From: Psychrobacter arenosus
Lineage (GTDB): Bacteria > Pseudomonadota > Gammaproteobacteria > Pseudomonadales > Moraxellaceae
Reading direction: 5' to 3'
DNA: 64,000 bases
Assembly (NCBI RefSeq): GCF_904848165.1
Contig: NZ_LR884459.1
Location: forward strand, 620,001 to 684,000
Shown here: in pieces, positions 39,544 to 49,324 of the stretch
Layout: each line of letters begins with the position of its first letter
How positions within the stretch are numbered: the stretch's first letter is position 1
The notes under the pieces: generated by a model
The model's input: only the letters and a program-made list of their open reading frames with translations
Told to the model about the DNA's origin: nothing
Database searches by the model: none
Made by a program: the position numbers and the translations under genes

Positions 39544-42150
39544 TTACGCTTTGTTGATATTGACCGCTTTACTAAAGCTTAACTCATCATCGTCACCCAC
39601 ATCGACTTGGATAGTATCGCCGGGGACAAACTCACCTGCGAGCAGTTTCAAGGATAATGGGTTTTCGATCTGCTGCTGAATCGCCCGTTTAAGCGGACGC
39701 GCACCATACACCGGATCGTATCCTACCGCGACCAGCTTGGTCATAGCATCAGGCGATAAAACAATATCCATCTCACGCTCGTGCAAACGCTGACGCAAAC
39801 GGTTCATTTGGATATCAGCAATACCCGCCATTTGTGCCATACCTAGCGGATGGAACACCACAATCTCATCGATACGGTTGACGAACTCAGGACGGAAATG
39901 TTGACCGACTGACTCCATGACTGCCGCTTTGATTTCGTCGTATTCATCGCCCGCCATCTCTTGGATTTTATGCGAACCCAAGTTACTGGTCATGATGATG
40001 ACCGTATTTTTGAAGTCGACCACGCGACCTTGCGAGTCAGTCAAGCGACCATCGTCGAGCACTTGCAATAAGATGTTAAACACATCGGTATGCGCTTTTT
40101 CGACCTCATCAAATAACACGACACTATAAGGCTTACGACGAATCGCTTCCGTCAGCGTACCGCCCTCTTCATAACCGACATAGCCAGGAGGCGCACCCAC
40201 CAAACGACTGACGCTGTGTTTTTCCATATATTCACTCATATCGATACGCACTAGCGCATCCTCTGAGTCAAACAGGAAGTTGGCCAAAGACTTGGTCAGC
40301 TCTGTTTTACCCACACCCGTTGGGCCGAGGAATAGGAACGAGCCTGAAGGACGGTTGGGATCCGAGAGACCCGCACGGCTACGACGCACAGCATTCGCCA
40401 CCGAAAGGACGGCTTCGTCTTGACCAATCACGCGCTCATGGAGTTTTTCTTCCATAGCTAGCATTTTGTCACGCTCGCCCTGCAACATCTTAGCAACTGG
40501 GATACCGGTTGCCGCACTTACCACTTCGGCAATCTCGTTATCCGTAACTTTGTTACGCAACAGCTTGATGCTAGGTGCTTCGCCAGACTGCTCTCTTTGC
40601 TCCGCCAAATCGGATTCAGTGATACGCTTCTCTAACTGTGGAATAGTCTCGTACTGCAATTTAGACATGGTCTCATAATCGCCTTCACGACTGGCTTTGT
40701 CATAGGCAATACGGGCTTTATCCAATTCATCTTTCAGCTGCTGGCTGCCTTTGACTAAGGCTTTTTCCGCCTGCCAAATCTCGTTCAAATCTGCATACTC
40801 TTTTTCTAGCGCTTCGATTTGCTCATCGAGAACTCTACGCTCAGCTTGTGCACCAGCGTCTTCTTCATTCTTCAACACTTCGCGTTGCATTTTTAGCTGA
40901 ATTAGACGGCTGTCCAATTTGCCTAAAGACTCAGGTTTGCTGTCCATCTCCATGCGCAAACGGCTGGCTGCCTCATCGACTAAGTCGATCGCCTTATCCG
41001 GTAACTTACGGTCGGTGATATAGCGATGGCTCATACGGGCAGCAGCAATAATCGCGCTGTCTTGAATATCGACACCGTGATGCAGCTCATAGCGCTCTTT
41101 TAGACCGCGAAGGATAGCAATGGTATCTTCTACGGTAGGCTCATCGACCAATACTTTTTGGAAGCGGCGCTCAAGAGCGGCATCCTTTTCGATATATTGG
41201 CGATACTCATCTAGGGTCGTTGCGCCGACACAGTGTAGCTCACCGCGGGCCAAGGCAGGCTTGAGCATATTGCCCGCATCCATCGCCCCATCCGACTTAC
41301 CAGCACCGACCATTGTATGCAGCTCATCGATGAACAGAATGACGTTGCCTTCTTGTTTGGCTAGGTCGTTGAGGACACTTTTGAGTCGCTCTTCAAACTC
41401 ACCGCGGAATTTCGCACCGGCAATCAGAGCGCCTAAATCTAAAGACAATACTTCTTTATGACGCAAGCCTTCAGGCACATCCCCATTAATAATCTTTTGT
41501 GCCAGACCTTCTACAATAGCGGTCTTACCCACACCGGGCTCACCAATAAGTACTGGGTTATTTTTAGTACGGCGTGACAATACTTGAATGGTACGGCGAA
41601 TTTCTTCATCACGGCCGATGACCGGGTCAAGTTTGCCCATCTCAGCGCGTTCGGTCAGGTTGATGGTGTATTTATTCAACGCATCACGTTGGTCTTCAGC
41701 ATTTTGACTGTTCACGGTTTGCTCTCCGCGTAATTGTTCAATCACCGCTTTCAATTTTGCTGCGGTTACTCCGGCTTCTTCAAATATCTTCTTAGTTTCG
41801 CCTTGTTCCGCCAACGCTAGCATCACCCATTCGGTCGCAATAAAATCGTCACCAGATTTCTGCGCTTGGCGATCGGCTAGGTTTAGGATTTTTGCAGCGG
41901 CCGGATTTAGGTTAACCTCACCAGTTGGGTTGGCAATAGTAGCTTGGTTATTTAGTGCTTTGGCCACACCGTTTTTTAGCGCAGGAATACTCGCGCCAGC
42001 CTGTTGGCATACGGACAGATTAGACTCGTCTTCGAGCAATACTGCCATAATATGAACGGGATCAATGCCGGTATGGTCACGACCCAGCGCTAAGCTTTGC
42101 GCTTGTTGGAGGGCCGATTGTAATTTTTGGGTAAATTTCTCAAATCTCAT
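39544..42150 (-). CDS. clpB: ATP-dependent disaggregase ClpB
   Basis: Hexameric AAA+ chaperone that rescues aggregated proteins with DnaK. 868 aa: N-domain (1-150), first AAA+ module with GEPGVGKT Walker A and the ELHTMVGAG segment, the long coiled-coil M-domain (about 400-530), then a second AAA+ module with GPTGVGKT and the C-terminal domain. The M-domain separates it from ClpA/C. A heat-shock type promoter lies about 115 bases upstream. Confidence 0.98.
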   Translation of the reverse strand: MRFEKFTQKLQSALQQAQSLALGRDHTGIDPVHIMAVLLEDESNLSVCQQAGASIPALKNGVAKALNNQATIANPTGEVNLNPAAAKILNLADRQAQKSGDDFIATEWVMLALAEQGETKKIFEEAGVTAAKLKAVIEQLRGEQTVNSQNAEDQRDALNKYTINLTERAEMGKLDPVIGRDEEIRRTIQVLSRRTKNNPVLIGEPGVGKTAIVEGLAQKIINGDVPEGLRHKEVLSLDLGALIAGAKFRGEFEERLKSVLNDLAKQEGNVILFIDELHTMVGAGKSDGAMDAGNMLKPALARGELHCVGATTLDEYRQYIEKDAALERRFQKVLVDEPTVEDTIAILRGLKERYELHHGVDIQDSAIIAAARMSHRYITDRKLPDKAIDLVDEAASRLRMEMDSKPESLGKLDSRLIQLKMQREVLKNEEDAGAQAERRVLDEQIEALEKEYADLNEIWQAEKALVKGSQQLKDELDKARIAYDKASREGDYETMSKLQYETIPQLEKRITESDLAEQREQSGEAPSIKLLRNKVTDNEIAEVVSAATGIPVAKMLQGERDKMLAMEEKLHERVIGQDEAVLSVANAVRRSRAGLSDPNRPSGSFLFLGPTGVGKTELTKSLANFLFDSEDALVRIDMSEYMEKHSVSRLVGAPPGYVGYEEGGTLTEAIRRKPYSVVLFDEVEKAHTDVFNILLQVLDDGRLTDSQGRVVDFKNTVIIMTSNLGSHKIQEMAGDEYDEIKAAVMESVGQHFRPEFVNRIDEIVVFHPLGMAQMAGIADIQMNRLRQRLHEREMDIVLSPDAMTKLVAVGYDPVYGARPLKRAIQQQIENPLSLKLLAGEFVPGDTIQVDVGDDDELSFSKAVNINKA

Positions 42151-42597
42151 TAGGATATCCTTTTATAATTAGTATTAGACCACTTAATCAATCAGCTCAA
42201 TATCTTATAACCCTATTAATCATAACGTTATTTTCTATCAAGCCGGTGTCTTATCTTGTTCTATATATGTGGTTAACTCACGCAAATTTCAAGCTAAATT
42301 CGATGATTATATTAATTGTCAATTTAGAAAAATTACCATTTAGTCAATGCTGTATACCGTTGAAATGCTAATACTTTCTAGCCTCTCTTTATATACTTTG
42401 CCAACTTTTCTCAAGCACTTATCACAATCAGCTTGGCCCCAGTAAGTCTGCCAAACGACTCTAATCAACTAAAGGCAAATTATGGCAGCTTTACTTAGGC
42501 TATTTCTTATAGGGATAATAGGAATGAGCAATCGCAAATTCAAGGTGATACGCTAAGAAATTTTAATTGCATAATGACTAAGCCTTGCCCTGCCTTA
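42151..42597. other. Intergenic region upstream of clpB
   Basis: 447 bases containing the heat-shock promoter at 42264-42293. The rest (42294-42597) shows no gene or structure that I can support. Confidence 0.5.
42264..42293 (-). promoter_or_regulatory. Heat-shock (sigma-32 type) promoter of clpB
   Basis: On the minus strand CTTGAAA (42287-42293) is followed after 14 bases by CCACATATA (42264-42272). The known sigma-32 consensus is CTTGAAA, 11-16 bases, CCCCATNTA, so the -35 is perfect and the -10 has one mismatch. It lies about 115 bases before the clpB ATG. Confidence 0.85.
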
Positions 42598-43212
42598 CTA
42601 CCACACGATTTCAATCGGGGTGCCTAACTCCACCACGCTCATAATTTCATCCATTTCCTCATTAGTCACGGCGATACAGCCATTGGTCCAATCGCGCTGC
42701 TGCATAATATTGGCCAGCGACCCAAAGCCATTCATTTGCCCATGAATCATGATATCACCGCCAGGACTCACGCCGCGACTGGCTGCGTCCGCCTTATCTG
42801 CCGCATTGGGGTAACTGATATGGATAGAGCGATGGGCAATAGAATTTTCGTTTTTATAATCTAGAGTATAGATGCCTTCTGGCGTGCGTTCATCCCCCTC
42901 TTCGCGCTTATGTCCTTGCGGATTATCCCCTAACGCAATGCGGTAGCTTCTCACCACTTCCCCTTGGCTTAACAATGCCATATTACGAGAGGATTTATCG
43001 ACGACGACCTTATCTATCTTGACCTCATTCAGCGGAATATTACCGACAGGAATACTAGCCACCGCTACGTTAGGTTCAAGCGAATTGGGCAACTTGAGCC
43101 AATACAATACCCCTAACGTCAATATGACTAATAGCGCCAAAATCAGTAAGGGCTTAGCTAAACTCAGCAGCGCTACCATTGAATGCCTTGATTGAGCCTT
43201 ATTTTTTTTCAT
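42598..43212 (-). CDS. L,D-transpeptidase (YkuD) family protein
   Basis: 204 aa. An N-terminal signal anchor (about residues 14-36) and a YkuD domain (about 60-204) with GGDIMIHGQMNG and the catalytic cysteine in RDWTNGCIAV. The domain sequence is of the ErfK/YafK-like type; the family makes or removes peptidoglycan 3-3 crosslinks or lipoprotein links. Located in the periplasm. Single gene. Confidence 0.88.
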   Translation of the reverse strand: MKKNKAQSRHSMVALLSLAKPLLILALLVILTLGVLYWLKLPNSLEPNVAVASIPVGNIPLNEVKIDKVVVDKSSRNMALLSQGEVVRSYRIALGDNPQGHKREEGDERTPEGIYTLDYKNENSIAHRSIHISYPNAADKADAASRGVSPGGDIMIHGQMNGFGSLANIMQQRDWTNGCIAVTNEEMDEIMSVVELGTPIEIVW

Positions 43213-43312
43213 AGCCGTCTACTCTGCGGATTATTTACCCTTAGCATTGCAAACCGTTATGTAGAGAGAGCGTAAAACGAATGGAGTTTTTATGGAAATA
43301 AACTGTCACCCA

Positions 43313-43342
43313 TAAAAAAGCACCTTACCGAAGTAAAGTGCT
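43313..43342 (-). terminator. Rho-independent terminator after the SDR gene
   Basis: On the minus strand AGCACTTTAC-TTCG-GTAAGGTGCT then T-run: a 10-bp stem with one mismatch and a stable UUCG tetraloop, 80 bases after the stop. Confidence 0.92.
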
Positions 43343-43419
43343 TGTGCTTATTGACCCGTTAAGGTTGCGACCTGCATTACAAACATTAAATCAATACAAC
43401 AAGGCAACCGATACCACTA

Positions 43420-44196
43420 TTAGGTCATACGAATAGCGCCATCAAGACGGATAACTTCACCGTTTAAATAGCCGTTGCTAGCGATATGACACACCAACTC
43501 ACCAAACTCTTTTGGTGCGCCCAGACGTTTTGGATAAGGCACAGCCGTTTCCAATTGCCCGCGAGCTTTTTCCGGTAAGCTTTCCATCATCGGCGTATTA
43601 AAGATGCCAGGAGCAATGGTCATCACGCGGATACCGTGACGCGTTAACTCACGCGCTAAAGGTAGGTTTAGACCCACCACGCCCGCTTTTGACGACGCAT
43701 AGCTGCCCTGACCCACTTGACCATCATAGGCGGCGACCGAAGCGGTATTAATAATAACACCTTGATCTTCATTAGCCGGACCACCGTTTGCAGCGACTCT
43801 TTTAGCAATGCTAGCAGCTACCAAACGTGCTACGTTAAAGGTGCCTACTAGGTTGATATTGACGCCTTTGCTGAATTGATCGAGGTCAGCAGGGTTGTTA
43901 TCACGGTCTAGCAACTTCTGCACGACAGCAATACCGGCACAGTTGACTGACCCATGGATACCGCCAAATTCTGACTCAGCTAAAGCTACGGCAGCTTGTA
44001 CATCATCGCCACTGGTCACATCACAGCGAGAGAAACGCACGCTATCGCCCAACTCATTCGCCAGTGCTTCACCTTTATCACTATTTAAATCAGCGATGAT
44101 GACATTCGCGCCTGCGGCTACTAACTCACGTGTAGAAGCCTCGCCCAATCCTGACGCGCCGCCCGTTACTAAAAACGTCTTTCCTTGAATCTGCAT
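43420..44196 (-). CDS. Short-chain dehydrogenase, 3-hydroxyacyl-CoA dehydrogenase type II-like
   Basis: 258 aa Rossmann enzyme. NAD motif TGGASGLGEAS (residues 11-21), NCAGIAVV, catalytic Ser in INTASVAAYDGQVGQ and YASSK (Tyr/Lys), then APGIFNTPMM. This resembles HSD10-type 3-hydroxyacyl-CoA dehydrogenases of fatty acid or branched-chain acid breakdown. The acyl-CoA ligase gene lies 200 bases upstream on the same strand, supporting a role in acyl-CoA metabolism. Confidence 0.88.
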   Translation of the reverse strand: MQIQGKTFLVTGGASGLGEASTRELVAAGANVIIADLNSDKGEALANELGDSVRFSRCDVTSGDDVQAAVALAESEFGGIHGSVNCAGIAVVQKLLDRDNNPADLDQFSKGVNINLVGTFNVARLVAASIAKRVAANGGPANEDQGVIINTASVAAYDGQVGQGSYASSKAGVVGLNLPLARELTRHGIRVMTIAPGIFNTPMMESLPEKARGQLETAVPYPKRLGAPKEFGELVCHIASNGYLNGEVIRLDGAIRMT

Positions 44197-44399
44197 ACGG
44201 TGTCCTTGTTTTTAATACTTAAGTTATTAATAATTAAAATCTAGTTTGCAAGCATAGCTGTTACTAGGTTTACGACCTTTTAGGTCGCTATATCTGTCAC
44301 GCTCGATGTACGATAGTAAACCCAATCTGCAGGTAAACCTAGTGCAGAAAGTAGACTTGCTCGTCAACTCATTACGCTGAATACGCTCAATTACAGTAT

Positions 44400-46094
44400 T
44401 TACGCCTGACGCAATAAGAAGCGTTGCGTTTTGCCACTAGGGGTCTTTGGCAAGGCCTCAATAAATTCAACGTAACGTGGATAAGCATGCGCCGATAAGC
44501 GCTTATGTACTAGCGTCTTAATCTCTTGCGCCAGCTCATCACTACCTTCATAGCCGGGTTTTAATACCACAAAAGATTTAATCACATGGCCGCGCACTTC
44601 ATCTGGCACGCCAACCGCCGCAGACTCTGCCACAGCCGCATGCTCCATCACACAGTTTTCCACATCGGTCGGCCCTACACGATAGCCAGCGGTAGTAATG
44701 ATATCGTCATCACGGCCTGCATACCAATAAGTGCCATCGCTGTGGCGTTCTACCACATCACCCGTTAGGTAGTAATCTCCGTGGAAGGCATCTTTTTCAT
44801 TCCAACTGTAGCCATTAAAATAGAAGGTAGGCGATTGACTAACTACGATAGCCAACTGTCCCTGCTCGCCATCCGCCACTTCGTTCATATCATCATCCAA
44901 AATGGCTAAGGTGTGGCCTGGTAGTGGCATGCCCATCGAACCAGTAGGCGCTTCATGGCTTAAAGAATGGTGCACACAACAGGTCATCCCGGTCTCAGTC
45001 TGCCCGTATTGATCACAAACGCGGCAACCCAAATTGTCAGTGACCCAACCGACTACTTCAGTATTTAGAGTCTCGCCCGCTGAGTTGGCTACGCGTAAGA
45101 ACAGCTGCTCGCTATTGCCCTCAAAAAGACCGCTCGACTTCATCATCCGGAAAGCGGTCGGTGAAGATGCTAAGTTGGTGATTTTATGACGCACTAGGAA
45201 ATCAAAGACGTTTTGGGCATCGAAACCGGCTTCATTAAAATAGGTCGTTGAGCCCAACAGTAACGGACCGGTGATCGCGTAATACAAGCCATAAGCCCAG
45301 CCAGGATCCGCCATATTCCAATAGGTATCTTCTTCTTGTAGGCCGATAGCAAAACGCATATACAGATAGAAAGCAGGCAGCGCAGATAACGGCACGCTCA
45401 CCCCTTTTGACTTGCCTACGGTACCTGAGGTAAACATCTGCAAGAAAGCATCGTCTTCCGATAATAATACTGGCTCACACTCTGTGGCTTGCTGCGCCAC
45501 TAGGGCATGATAGTCATCATCGTTCCACTTATTCTGTGAGTCGCCTGCACCTTCATGACGCTCAGCGTCGGTGGTTACCAATACCATTTTAGTTGGGGTT
45601 TGTACTTCTTCGAATTTATGACGGTTGTCAGGGTTGGTAAAGACCACTTTGGTCTGTGCTTTTTCTAAACGATACTCGATAGACTCTACGCCAAAAGCGG
45701 TAAATAAAGGCTGATAAATCGCGCCTAGACGCCATGTCGCTAAAACCACGGTCAATAGCTCAGGAGTACGTGGCAGCATAGTGGCGACTCTATCGCCTGC
45801 TTTTACGCCGTAAGATTTGAGTAGATTGGCTACTTGAGCGCTTTGCTCAGCCAATTCATTAAAGGTCAGACTAGTGACTTTACCATTAGTGTCTTCATGC
45901 ACTAAAGCAACTTTATCGCCCTTCCCATTACGGACGTGACGACCACAACAAGCTAAATAAGCATTGCGACTGTCATCCAACTCGCTGCCAAAGATGTCTT
46001 GCATCAAAGTATCTTTATCAAAATTTTGATAATAATCGCTGTAAGCTTGGATAGAGGTGTCATTGTCAGAGGGAGTACTGGTAGTAGAGGTCAT
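44400..46094 (-). CDS. AMP-binding acyl-CoA synthetase
   Basis: 564 aa adenylate-forming enzyme activating a carboxylic acid to its CoA thioester. The P-loop-like FTSGTVGKSKGV, DQYGQTETGM, YLTGDVVERHSDGTYWYAGRDDDII hinge and the C-terminal catalytic Lys in PKTPSGKTQRFLLRQ are all present. The sequence type resembles medium/short-chain acyl-CoA (MACS/acetyl-CoA-like) ligases; the acid is not identifiable. Same strand as the SDR gene, a probable functional pair. Confidence 0.88.
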   Translation of the reverse strand: MTSTTSTPSDNDTSIQAYSDYYQNFDKDTLMQDIFGSELDDSRNAYLACCGRHVRNGKGDKVALVHEDTNGKVTSLTFNELAEQSAQVANLLKSYGVKAGDRVATMLPRTPELLTVVLATWRLGAIYQPLFTAFGVESIEYRLEKAQTKVVFTNPDNRHKFEEVQTPTKMVLVTTDAERHEGAGDSQNKWNDDDYHALVAQQATECEPVLLSEDDAFLQMFTSGTVGKSKGVSVPLSALPAFYLYMRFAIGLQEEDTYWNMADPGWAYGLYYAITGPLLLGSTTYFNEAGFDAQNVFDFLVRHKITNLASSPTAFRMMKSSGLFEGNSEQLFLRVANSAGETLNTEVVGWVTDNLGCRVCDQYGQTETGMTCCVHHSLSHEAPTGSMGMPLPGHTLAILDDDMNEVADGEQGQLAIVVSQSPTFYFNGYSWNEKDAFHGDYYLTGDVVERHSDGTYWYAGRDDDIITTAGYRVGPTDVENCVMEHAAVAESAAVGVPDEVRGHVIKSFVVLKPGYEGSDELAQEIKTLVHKRLSAHAYPRYVEFIEALPKTPSGKTQRFLLRQA

Positions 46095-46245
46095 GCTGGC
46101 TATTCCTTTAGCTAAGGGTGATAAGTAAAATCCTATATCCGTATTAATAACTGATTTCTCCAGTTATTTCAATACATATCGTATCATTTAAATTAATAGA
46201 TTTATATATCTGGCTTATTTTACAATGATTTACAGTCAAATCCGT

Positions 46246-47331
46246 TTAACTTGCTTTCGCCTTCAAAAAGGCTAATAGAGCTTTTTCATCGACATGTTGA
46301 TGGTTCCGACAACGACCACGGCGGGCTTGCTTATAAGGCTCGATAAATTTGCCCTCTAGAAAAGCAGCAATAACTTGGGGATGGATATAAGACTCACGGC
46401 ACACAGTCGGCGTATTGCCTAACTTCTCTGCCACCGCCTTCACCATATCGGTCACGCATTGCTGCCGCGCCTTACTATCCGGCTCACTAGCTAAGATTGC
46501 ATCATCCGCATTTTCATAGAGATAACTCGCTGCTAAAACCGACGCCATCCAAGTGCGAAAGTCTTTGGCGCTATATTCATGCCCAGTATGTTGGCGTAAA
46601 TAATCATTCACATCACTACTATCAACGACTTGTTTATTGCCTTCTTCATCTATGTATTTAAAAATGCGATAGCCTGGTAAATCAGAGCAAGCATGGATAA
46701 TATCAATCAACCTTTCATCTTGCAGTTCGATATGATGCGTTTTAGCACTCTTACCTACGAAATCAAACGCTAGCCCCTCTTCCGTATGGCTCACATGCTT
46801 ACTGCGTAACGTGCTTAACCCATAGCTGTTATTTTGCTTGGCATAACGGTCGTTACCAATACGAATCAAGGTGGTTTCTAACAACTTAACCACGGCTGCC
46901 AAAACATTATTACGTGATAACTGCTCACTCTCCAAATCCTCTTCCAACTGAGCGCGTAAAGCGGGCAAGTTTTCGCCAAAACCAATGACCGCATCAAACT
47001 TCGCTTGATCGCGTACGGTATTCCATAGCTCGTGATAGAGATATTGTTTGCGGCTTTTGTCATCGCGGCCGGTAGATTGCAAATGGCCATCCTCAAAACG
47101 GCAAATCCATACCTCGGACCACATCGGTGGAATCACTAGCATCTCAAAGCGTTGGCGTAATTTTTTATCTTTAATCGTATTGCCTAGCTCATCTTTATAG
47201 GTAAAACCTTTGCCGTGACGCTTGCGCGAATAGCCGGGTTCTTCATCACTTACGTAGCGGAGTTTGGCACGTTTGGCGAGGGCTGCGTAGTCATGGCGCA
47301 GGTCTAACGATGCAGTTGCTGAGGTTGGCAT
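46246..47331 (-). CDS. DNA topoisomerase IB (poxvirus/bacterial type)
   Basis: About 361 aa from the ATG at 47331, favoured over 47361 because AGGGA lies upstream. It relaxes supercoils through a 3'-phosphotyrosine. N-terminal domain with YSRKRHGKGFTY and IPPMWSEVWIC; catalytic core with RIGNDRYAKQNNSYGLSTLRSKHV (Arg), KDFRTWMASVLAA (second Arg), and the nucleophile Tyr in ESYIHPQVI. Type IB enzymes are scattered in bacteria; this is the full-length bacterial form. Confidence 0.93.
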   Translation of the reverse strand: MPTSATASLDLRHDYAALAKRAKLRYVSDEEPGYSRKRHGKGFTYKDELGNTIKDKKLRQRFEMLVIPPMWSEVWICRFEDGHLQSTGRDDKSRKQYLYHELWNTVRDQAKFDAVIGFGENLPALRAQLEEDLESEQLSRNNVLAAVVKLLETTLIRIGNDRYAKQNNSYGLSTLRSKHVSHTEEGLAFDFVGKSAKTHHIELQDERLIDIIHACSDLPGYRIFKYIDEEGNKQVVDSSDVNDYLRQHTGHEYSAKDFRTWMASVLAASYLYENADDAILASEPDSKARQQCVTDMVKAVAEKLGNTPTVCRESYIHPQVIAAFLEGKFIEPYKQARRGRCRNHQHVDEKALLAFLKAKAS

Positions 47332-47649
47332 AGCAGGGTTCCCTATAGTTATGCATAGCAAGTCAATTGTTATTTTTTAAAGCACTATAATGGCTAGAGT
47401 CTAGGTAATTTTGCTAATTTATAACAGAGGATTGCCATAGCAAAATGGTTAGCCCTTGTAACTGCTATCAAGTCCTATTTTGGCACTCATTAAACTATAA
47501 CCGTGCCGCTCAATTCTTGCTCTACCTACCGCTACTGACTATAAATTTTATCTAAAAAAAACGCTAAGACTTTCGCCCTAGCGTTTACTTTACGTTTAAC
47601 TGTACGCGCCCACTATTTCAATGCAGACCTGAGCTAATGGCGGTCTATA
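47332..47649. other. Intergenic region between ppnP and topoisomerase IB
   Basis: 318 bases holding the ppnP terminator at 47553-47584; the remainder, presumably with the topoisomerase promoter, shows nothing recognisable. Confidence 0.5.
47553..47584 (-). terminator. Rho-independent terminator of ppnP
   Basis: AACGCTA / TAGCGTT stem with a 12-base loop, partly paired, followed on the minus strand by eight T's. Confidence 0.88.
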
Positions 47650-47934
47650 TTACTTACCGTAAGTGCATAAATAGGCGGTTTCGACTTCGACTTTTACGCC
47701 AAATTTTTGGTCGGCTTCGATGGTGAAGCTTTGACCGGCTGCAAAAGTTTCCCATGAGTCTGACTCTGGTAGTTTGACGGTTAAGGCACCGCTCACGACA
47801 GTCATGGTCTCAAATTCGCTAGTGCCAAACTCGTACTCACCGATTTCCATCACACCTACGGTAGCAGGTAAAGTGGCGGTTTGGAAAGCAATTGAAGTGA
47901 CTTTATTATCAAAATATTGATTAACGCTGGGCAT
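47650..47934 (-). CDS. ppnP: Pyrimidine/purine nucleoside phosphorylase PpnP
   Basis: A 94-aa cupin-fold enzyme (formerly DUF1255/YaiE) splitting nucleosides into base and ribose-1-phosphate. Full-length match: [40 protein letters not shown], and W...[17 protein letters not shown]. Monocistronic with its own terminator. Confidence 0.95.
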   Translation of the reverse strand: MPSVNQYFDNKVTSIAFQTATLPATVGVMEIGEYEFGTSEFETMTVVSGALTVKLPESDSWETFAAGQSFTIEADQKFGVKVEVETAYLCTYGK

Positions 47935-48069
47935 ACTTTGCTCCTAAAAGGGATAGTAAATACACTATCGAAAAATTGGTGTTGGAATACTAGCACGGAC
48001 GGTGGTTATAGCGACAGGGTGATGATAATAAATAGTTATGGGTTGTCTGTTGTAAGGGCGGCAGCGCTG

Positions 48070-48104
48070 ACCTCACCCAAACCCTCTCCTACGAGGAGAG
48101 GGCT
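48070..48104. repeat. Intergenic repeat family A, copy 1
   Basis: Contains CCCTCTCCTACGAGGAGAGGG, a perfect stem around CCTCTCC. At least 34 bases are identical to copy 2 at 48441, and similarity continues about 20 bases further. Confidence 0.85.
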
Positions 48105-48130
48105 TTAAAGCTGATTCTATTTACGGTAGG

Positions 48131-48236
48131 ACGGTAGAACCCCCTCCTAACCTCCCTGAGTCGTGCTCAGCAAAGCATGTCTTTGCAGCGACGCAAGACA
48201 AGGGCTATGCCCGCAGTAAACAGGGGGAGGGACACA
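48131..48236. repeat. Interrupted inverted repeat
   Basis: CCCCCTCCTAACCTCCCTG on the left and CAGGGGGAGGG on the right form imperfect arms around about 75 bases. The interior carries a GCAAAG...CTTTGC hairpin. It looks like a short hairpin repeat with an insertion between its arms. Confidence 0.45.
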
Positions 48237-48302
48237 ATCTTGTAAAATTCAAAATGGAAACGTAGCGTGGGTACAACCCACGGTTTTAAATCTTAATAAT
48301 CC

Positions 48303-48332
48303 CGTGGGTTACGCTTCGCTAACCACACGCTA
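48303..48332. repeat. Intergenic repeat family B, copy 1
   Basis: GTGGGTTACGCTTCGCTAAC palindromic core; this 30-base copy is identical to copy 3 at 51671. Just upstream (48261-48283) is a related GCGTGGG...CCCACG hairpin. Confidence 0.85.
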
Positions 48333-48383
48333 TGATCGCTCCTTCTTAAACCTTGTTTATATAATGAATTTGCTACATTTTCT

Positions 48384-48404
48384 GGTGCGTGGAACGCACC
48401 CTAC
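48384..48404. repeat. Intergenic repeat family C, copy 1
   Basis: GGTGCGTGGAACGCACC hairpin; differs at one base from copy 2 at 51555. Confidence 0.8.
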
Positions 48405-48436
48405 GGATCTTGTAGAGTTTAATATGGAATATAGAG

Positions 48437-48474
48437 CTAACCTCACCCAAACCCTCTCCTACGAGGAGAGGGCT
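48437..48474. repeat. Intergenic repeat family A, copy 2
   Basis: Same orientation as copy 1, about 370 bases away, with a near-identical core and partly conserved flanks. Confidence 0.85.
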
Positions 48475-48507
48475 ACAAAGCAAACTCTACTTACGTTACA
48501 TTCAAAG

Positions 48508-48738
48508 TTAAATATCCGAAAGCCAATCGGTCTGCCGCAAACTTTGCTTGGTCTCGCGGCGGCGCTTTTTGCGAGCGATGGTCACGTCCTCTTTTTCGTG
48601 AATGCCGGCCTTTTTAAGCAGCGGGTTGAGCGCCAAATAGTTGCGCGGTTTTACTGCGCCTTGAGATTGAGATAACGTCCCGGCTGCTATCTCACGCTCT
48701 AGCTTTTTGGCTTGTTTTAATGTGTCTTTTAAACTCAT
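48508..48738 (-). CDS. Small basic protein of unknown function
   Basis: 76 aa, rich in Lys and Arg, with a helical N-terminus (MSLKDTLKQAKKLEREIA) and a basic middle (ARKKRRRETKQSL). No signal or membrane segment; a nucleic-acid or ribosome contact is possible from charge alone. I do not recognise the family. It lies downstream of rtcB on the same strand, but the 586-base repeat-filled gap argues against one operon. Confidence 0.55.
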   Translation of the reverse strand: MSLKDTLKQAKKLEREIAAGTLSQSQGAVKPRNYLALNPLLKKAGIHEKEDVTIARKKRRRETKQSLRQTDWLSDI

Positions 48739-48889
48739 TGAGTCTTCCTATTTATTTATCTGTCAGCAACTGGCTTGTAGCCTAGCTGCTGAATGATTAT
48801 TTGGTTGAATTAGCTTGTTATTCGATTTATTTAATGACATTTTTATTCTCCTAGGTGGTTAATTGGGTGCTTAGCTAAAACTAACGGGA

Positions 48890-48913
48890 TGTAGGCTGGC
48901 GCTTTAGCCCAGC
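48890..48913. repeat. Intergenic repeat family D, copy 1
   Basis: TAGGCTGGCGCTTTAGCCC hairpin; the 24-base unit is identical to copy 2 at 51599. A second CTGGGC...GCCCAG hairpin follows within 40 bases. Confidence 0.8.
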
Positions 48914-49041
48914 TTCGTTTATAACTGCAAATCTGCTGGGCAAAATGCCCAGCTTACTCGCCAATTTTTATCTATTCGCATGGCTTTAATACACTTTTGC
49001 TTCAGCTCTTATCCATGGGAAATACAAAACCGTTAGCTCAC

Positions 49042-49076
49042 GTAGGGTGGGTTACGCTTCGCTAACCACACCCTAC
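49042..49076. repeat. Intergenic repeat family B, copy 2
   Basis: Same core as the other B copies, with longer arms GTAGGGTG / CACCCTAC making a perfect extended hairpin. Confidence 0.85.
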
Positions 49077-49298
49077 GGTAAATCGCTTGGGCTCAAAGTT
49101 AAAGGCTTTTGCTGTTGCCTCTGGAAGAGGCGCGCGGCCATAGTCATTAAAGGACGCTTACCTTTATCGGCATATCAGTAAATCCTATTTAAAGTATTTA
49201 CTCTTGCAAACCTAACAAAGCAGTGCTTTGTTTTAACGGTTCTCATCAATATCTAAAAGACTGGGATGTTAAGGCTAAAAATCTTAAATCCATCCCCG

Positions 49299-49323
49299 AC
49301 CCTTCCTTTACAAAAGGAAGGGG
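49299..49323 (-). terminator. Hairpin at the 3' end of rtcB
   Basis: CCCTTCCTTT / AAAGGAAGGG stem immediately after the rtcB stop. No T-run follows on the minus strand, so it may be an mRNA-stabilising repeat and not a true terminator. Confidence 0.4.
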
Positions 49324-49324
49324 G

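Larger units (their letters stand above)
47935..48507. other. Repeat-rich intergenic region downstream of the 76-aa gene
   Basis: 573 bases with no gene, filled with short palindromic repeats (families A, B and C, listed separately) and an interrupted hairpin at 48131-48236. Frames open through this DNA are by-products of the repeats. Confidence 0.6.
48739..49324. other. Repeat-rich intergenic region between rtcB and the 76-aa gene
   Basis: 586 bases without a gene. It contains repeat families B and D, a CTGGGC/GCCCAG hairpin just after family D, and a CCCTTCCTTT/AAAGGAAGGG hairpin at 49299-49323 directly after rtcB that may end its transcript. Confidence 0.6.

Noticed and set aside
46246..47331. 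Phage integrase (tyrosine recombinase) for the gene with a C-terminal Tyr
   Set aside because: The N-terminal and core motifs fit topoisomerase IB along the whole length, and no attachment site or phage genes are near.
48070..48474. Possible CRISPR array from regularly placed repeats
   Set aside because: The repeats differ in family, are palindromic hairpins and have no regular spacers; no cas genes are nearby.
48304..48675. A 123-codon plus-strand frame
   Set aside because: It runs through repeat families B, C and A and antisense to the 76-aa gene; its translation is just repeat sequence.
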